From: Candidatus Igneacidithiobacillus taiwanensis
Lineage (GTDB): Bacteria; Pseudomonadota; Gammaproteobacteria; Acidithiobacillales; Acidithiobacillaceae
DNA: 7,126 bases
Assembly: GCA_002341825.1 (NCBI GenBank)
Contig: DDOU01000123.1
Span: 1-7,126 of the forward strand
Reading direction: 5' to 3'
In this document: positions 5,499 through 7,126 of the stretch, piece by piece
Position numbering within the stretch: position 1 is the first letter of the stretch
Layout of the letters: every line of letters begins with the position of its first letter
Position numbers and translations under genes: made by a program
Notes under the pieces: model-generated
Database searches by the model: none
Told to the model about the DNA's origin: nothing
Seen by the model: the letters and a program-made list of their open reading frames with translations, nothing else

Positions 5499-6782
5499 AT
5501 GGAGTTGAGTATCCCCGCTGGGGCGCCGTTGGAACGGCATATGCGCTTTACCGTACCGGCCGCCGATGTCGAGGCGCACTATCGCGAGTCCCTGCGGCAG
5601 AAGGCGAAGCACGCCCGTTTGCCGGGTTTTCGCCCGGGTAAAGTGCCGCTGCCGGTGGTGGAGCGACAATTCGGACGAGATGCCCTCCTCGAAGCCTTCG
5701 ACGAGCTCATCAACGAACACTACGCCAAGGCCCTGAGCAGCAACGCGCTGCGCCCGGTCGCGAGGCCCGACGTGAACGTCGAACAAGGCGCCCCCGGTCA
5801 GGATTTCGTATTTACGGCCGTGGTCGAGGTATACCCGGAATTTACCCCGCAAGTGCCGGCGGTTACCCTGACGCGCAAGGTCGTCGCGATCAGCGACGCT
5901 GATGTCGGGCGCACGCTGACGGTCATGCGCCAGCAGCGTCAGACCTATCGCCCAGTCGAGCGGGCGGCGGAAGCAGGCGACCGCGTCGTCATCGACTTCC
6001 AAGGAAAGATCGATGGCGAAGCCTTCGCCGGCGGAACCATGGACGATTACCCGGTGCTCGTCGGTGCCGGGCGTTTGCTGCCAGAAATGGAGCAGGCGCT
6101 GACGGGAATGGCTGCCGGCGAAGAAAAACAAGTTGCGGTACCCTTTCCGGCCGATTATCCAGCGGCGGAATTGGCCGGGAAGACGGCAGATTTTCTGGTG
6201 CGGGTCAAAGAGGTGGCCGCGCCGGAGTTGCCGGCCCTCGATAGCGAATTTGCCCGCTCCCTGGGCATTGAAGACGGCAGTGTAGAGACCTTGCAGGCCG
6301 AGGTGCGGGCGAATCTGGAGCGCGAGGCGCAGCGGATCAGTCGCCAGCAAATCAAGGCACAACTCATGGCCGCAGTCCTCGAAGCAAATACCGTGGAGCT
6401 ACCCAAGGCCCTGTTGCACAATGAAGAAGAGCGTGCTAAGCAAGGTCGGGAAGGGGAGCTGAGCGCCGAACAGCGCGCAGAGGCGGAGAAGCGAGTGCGG
6501 CTGGGGCTGGTACTCTCTGAGATTGCACGGCAACAGCAGCTGCGCGCGCCGACGGCAAAGATAGAGCAAGCGCTCTTGGAAATGGCGGAACAGTACGAAG
6601 ACCCACGCGAGTTTATGTCCTGGTATCGCAAAGACCGTGAGCGCATGGAAACGCTGGAATCCATCGTTCTCGAAGACATGGTGGTGGACTGGTTACTCGA
6701 GCGTGTTACAGTGGTAGAGCAGAAAGTGGAGTTCCAGGATCTCATCGCCGGCCGCGGCGCTGGGGAAGATCAGAACCAATAA
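5499..6782 (+). CDS. tig: Trigger factor, ribosome-associated chaperone and peptidyl-prolyl isomerase
   Basis: The 427-residue protein docks at the ribosomal exit tunnel and shields nascent chains, close to the 432 residues of E. coli trigger factor. The N-terminal domain holds the ribosome-docking signature GFRPGKVP at residues 43-50, in the same numbering as the E. coli G43-F-R-x-G-K loop. The FKBP-type isomerase domain runs from about 155 to 240, starting at AGDRVVIDFQGKIDGEAF. The remainder is the helical chaperone body. ATG 5499 is chosen because AAGGA (5487-5491) lies 7 nt upstream and the numbering of the docking loop then matches the family. Starting at the in-frame GTG 5469 or ATG 5478 would add a charged ten- or seven-residue extension. 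clpP begins 18 nt after the stop, the conserved tig-clpP arrangement. Confidence 0.97.
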   Translation: MELSIPAGAPLERHMRFTVPAADVEAHYRESLRQKAKHARLPGFRPGKVPLPVVERQFGRDALLEAFDELINEHYAKALSSNALRPVARPDVNVEQGAPGQDFVFTAVVEVYPEFTPQVPAVTLTRKVVAISDADVGRTLTVMRQQRQTYRPVERAAEAGDRVVIDFQGKIDGEAFAGGTMDDYPVLVGAGRLLPEMEQALTGMAAGEEKQVAVPFPADYPAAELAGKTADFLVRVKEVAAPELPALDSEFARSLGIEDGSVETLQAEVRANLEREAQRISRQQIKAQLMAAVLEANTVELPKALLHNEEERAKQGREGELSAEQRAEAEKRVRLGLVLSEIARQQQLRAPTAKIEQALLEMAEQYEDPREFMSWYRKDRERMETLESIVLEDMVVDWLLERVTVVEQKVEFQDLIAGRGAGEDQNQ

Positions 6783-6800
6783 GATGATAGGACGGTGTGC

Positions 6801-7126
6801 ATGAAGCAGGGATTGCAGGACCCGACATTGCAGGAAACCCGCGGCTTGGGCTATGTGCCCATGGTCATCGAACAGACCGGGCGCGGCGAGCGGGCTTTCG
6901 ACATCTATTCGCGCTTGCTCAAAGAACGCGTGATCTTCCTGGTAGGGCCCGTCGAGGACATGATGGCGAACTTGGTCGTCGCGCAGCTCCTCTTTCTGGA
7001 AGCAGAGAATCCGGAAAAAGATATCGCCCTGTATATCAATAGCCCAGGGGGATCGGTCACTGCGGGCTTGGCCATTTACGACACCATGCAATTCATCCGT
7101 CCTGCCGTCAGTACCGTATGTATAGG
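6801..7126 (+). CDS. clpP: ATP-dependent Clp protease proteolytic subunit, N-terminal part
   Basis: The window holds the first 108 complete codons; the gene runs off the right edge. ClpP is the serine peptidase ring that degrades proteins fed by ClpX or ClpA in the cytoplasm. The [20 protein letters not shown] stretch, the KERVIFLVG strand, [10 protein letters not shown] and [11 protein letters not shown] (from about residue 79) are nearly identical to proteobacterial ClpP, and the GGS turn shapes the oxyanion hole. By alignment with the family, the catalytic serine should fall about five codons past the cut, so it cannot be confirmed here. ATG 6801 has TAGGA at 6788-6792, 8 nt upstream. GTG 6795 is in frame but too close to that site. 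A short propeptide is expected before the mature end. It is probably co-transcribed with tig. Confidence 0.97.
   Translation, partial: MKQGLQDPTLQETRGLGYVPMVIEQTGRGERAFDIYSRLLKERVIFLVGPVEDMMANLVVAQLLFLEAENPEKDIALYINSPGGSVTAGLAIYDTMQFIRPAVSTVCI

Noticed and set aside
5397..6362. A 321-codon open frame on the minus strand across pyrE-tig.
   Set aside because: It lies wholly opposite the well-supported tig gene and shows no family motif; it is a codon-bias shadow.

Overview
The window is a dense, all-plus-strand run of bacterial housekeeping genes. It holds eight genes: six complete and two cut by the window edges. The order is aroA (3' end), cmk, rpsA, ihfB, lapB, pyrF, pyrE, tig, clpP (5' part), counting the two partial genes at the ends. 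The sequence is GC-rich by eye and codon use looks uniform. There are no insertion sequences, integrases, CRISPR repeats, tRNA or rRNA genes, and no sign of horizontal transfer. The segment aroA-cmk-rpsA-ihfB-lapB-pyrF is a typical gamma/betaproteobacterial arrangement. The IhfB, Cmk, LapB and ClpP sequences are also of that type. The linked pyrF-pyrE pair, tig-clpP directly after it, and the overall composition would fit an Acidithiobacillus-like deep-branching relative. That placement is a guess, not a demonstration.

Layout. Positions 1-789 carry the last 28 codons of aroA (EPSP synthase) overlapping cmk (CMP kinase) by ATGA. A 58-nt leader with a hairpin and only a weak, distant Shine-Dalgarno leads into rpsA (848-2563, ribosomal protein S1, six S1 domains). 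A strong stem-loop plus T-run (2578-2613) follows rpsA and precedes ihfB (2638-2934, IHF beta). lapB (2953-4110) follows after 18 nt and overlaps pyrF (4098-4823) by 13 nt. pyrF overlaps pyrE (4820-5425) by ATGA. A 73-nt gap with a candidate promoter precedes tig (5499-6782, trigger factor). clpP (6801 to the window end) follows 18 nt later. The longest gap without a gene is 74 nt.

How the genes work together. There are four functional blocks. Cmk charges CMP to CDP, and PyrE and PyrF make OMP and then UMP, so the window holds three pyrimidine nucleotide steps. RpsA (mRNA recruitment) and IhfB (DNA bending) are a conserved translation/nucleoid pair. LapB sets lipopolysaccharide synthesis by controlling LpxC proteolysis. 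Tig and ClpP form the nascent-chain folding and proteolysis block, normally continued by clpX and lon.

I found no undescribed biological system. The points worth a second look are regulatory: the rpsA leader, the rpsA-ihfB terminator, the structured ihfB-lapB junction with no lapA, a G8 tract inside lapB, and the fused-looking pyrF-pyrE unit.
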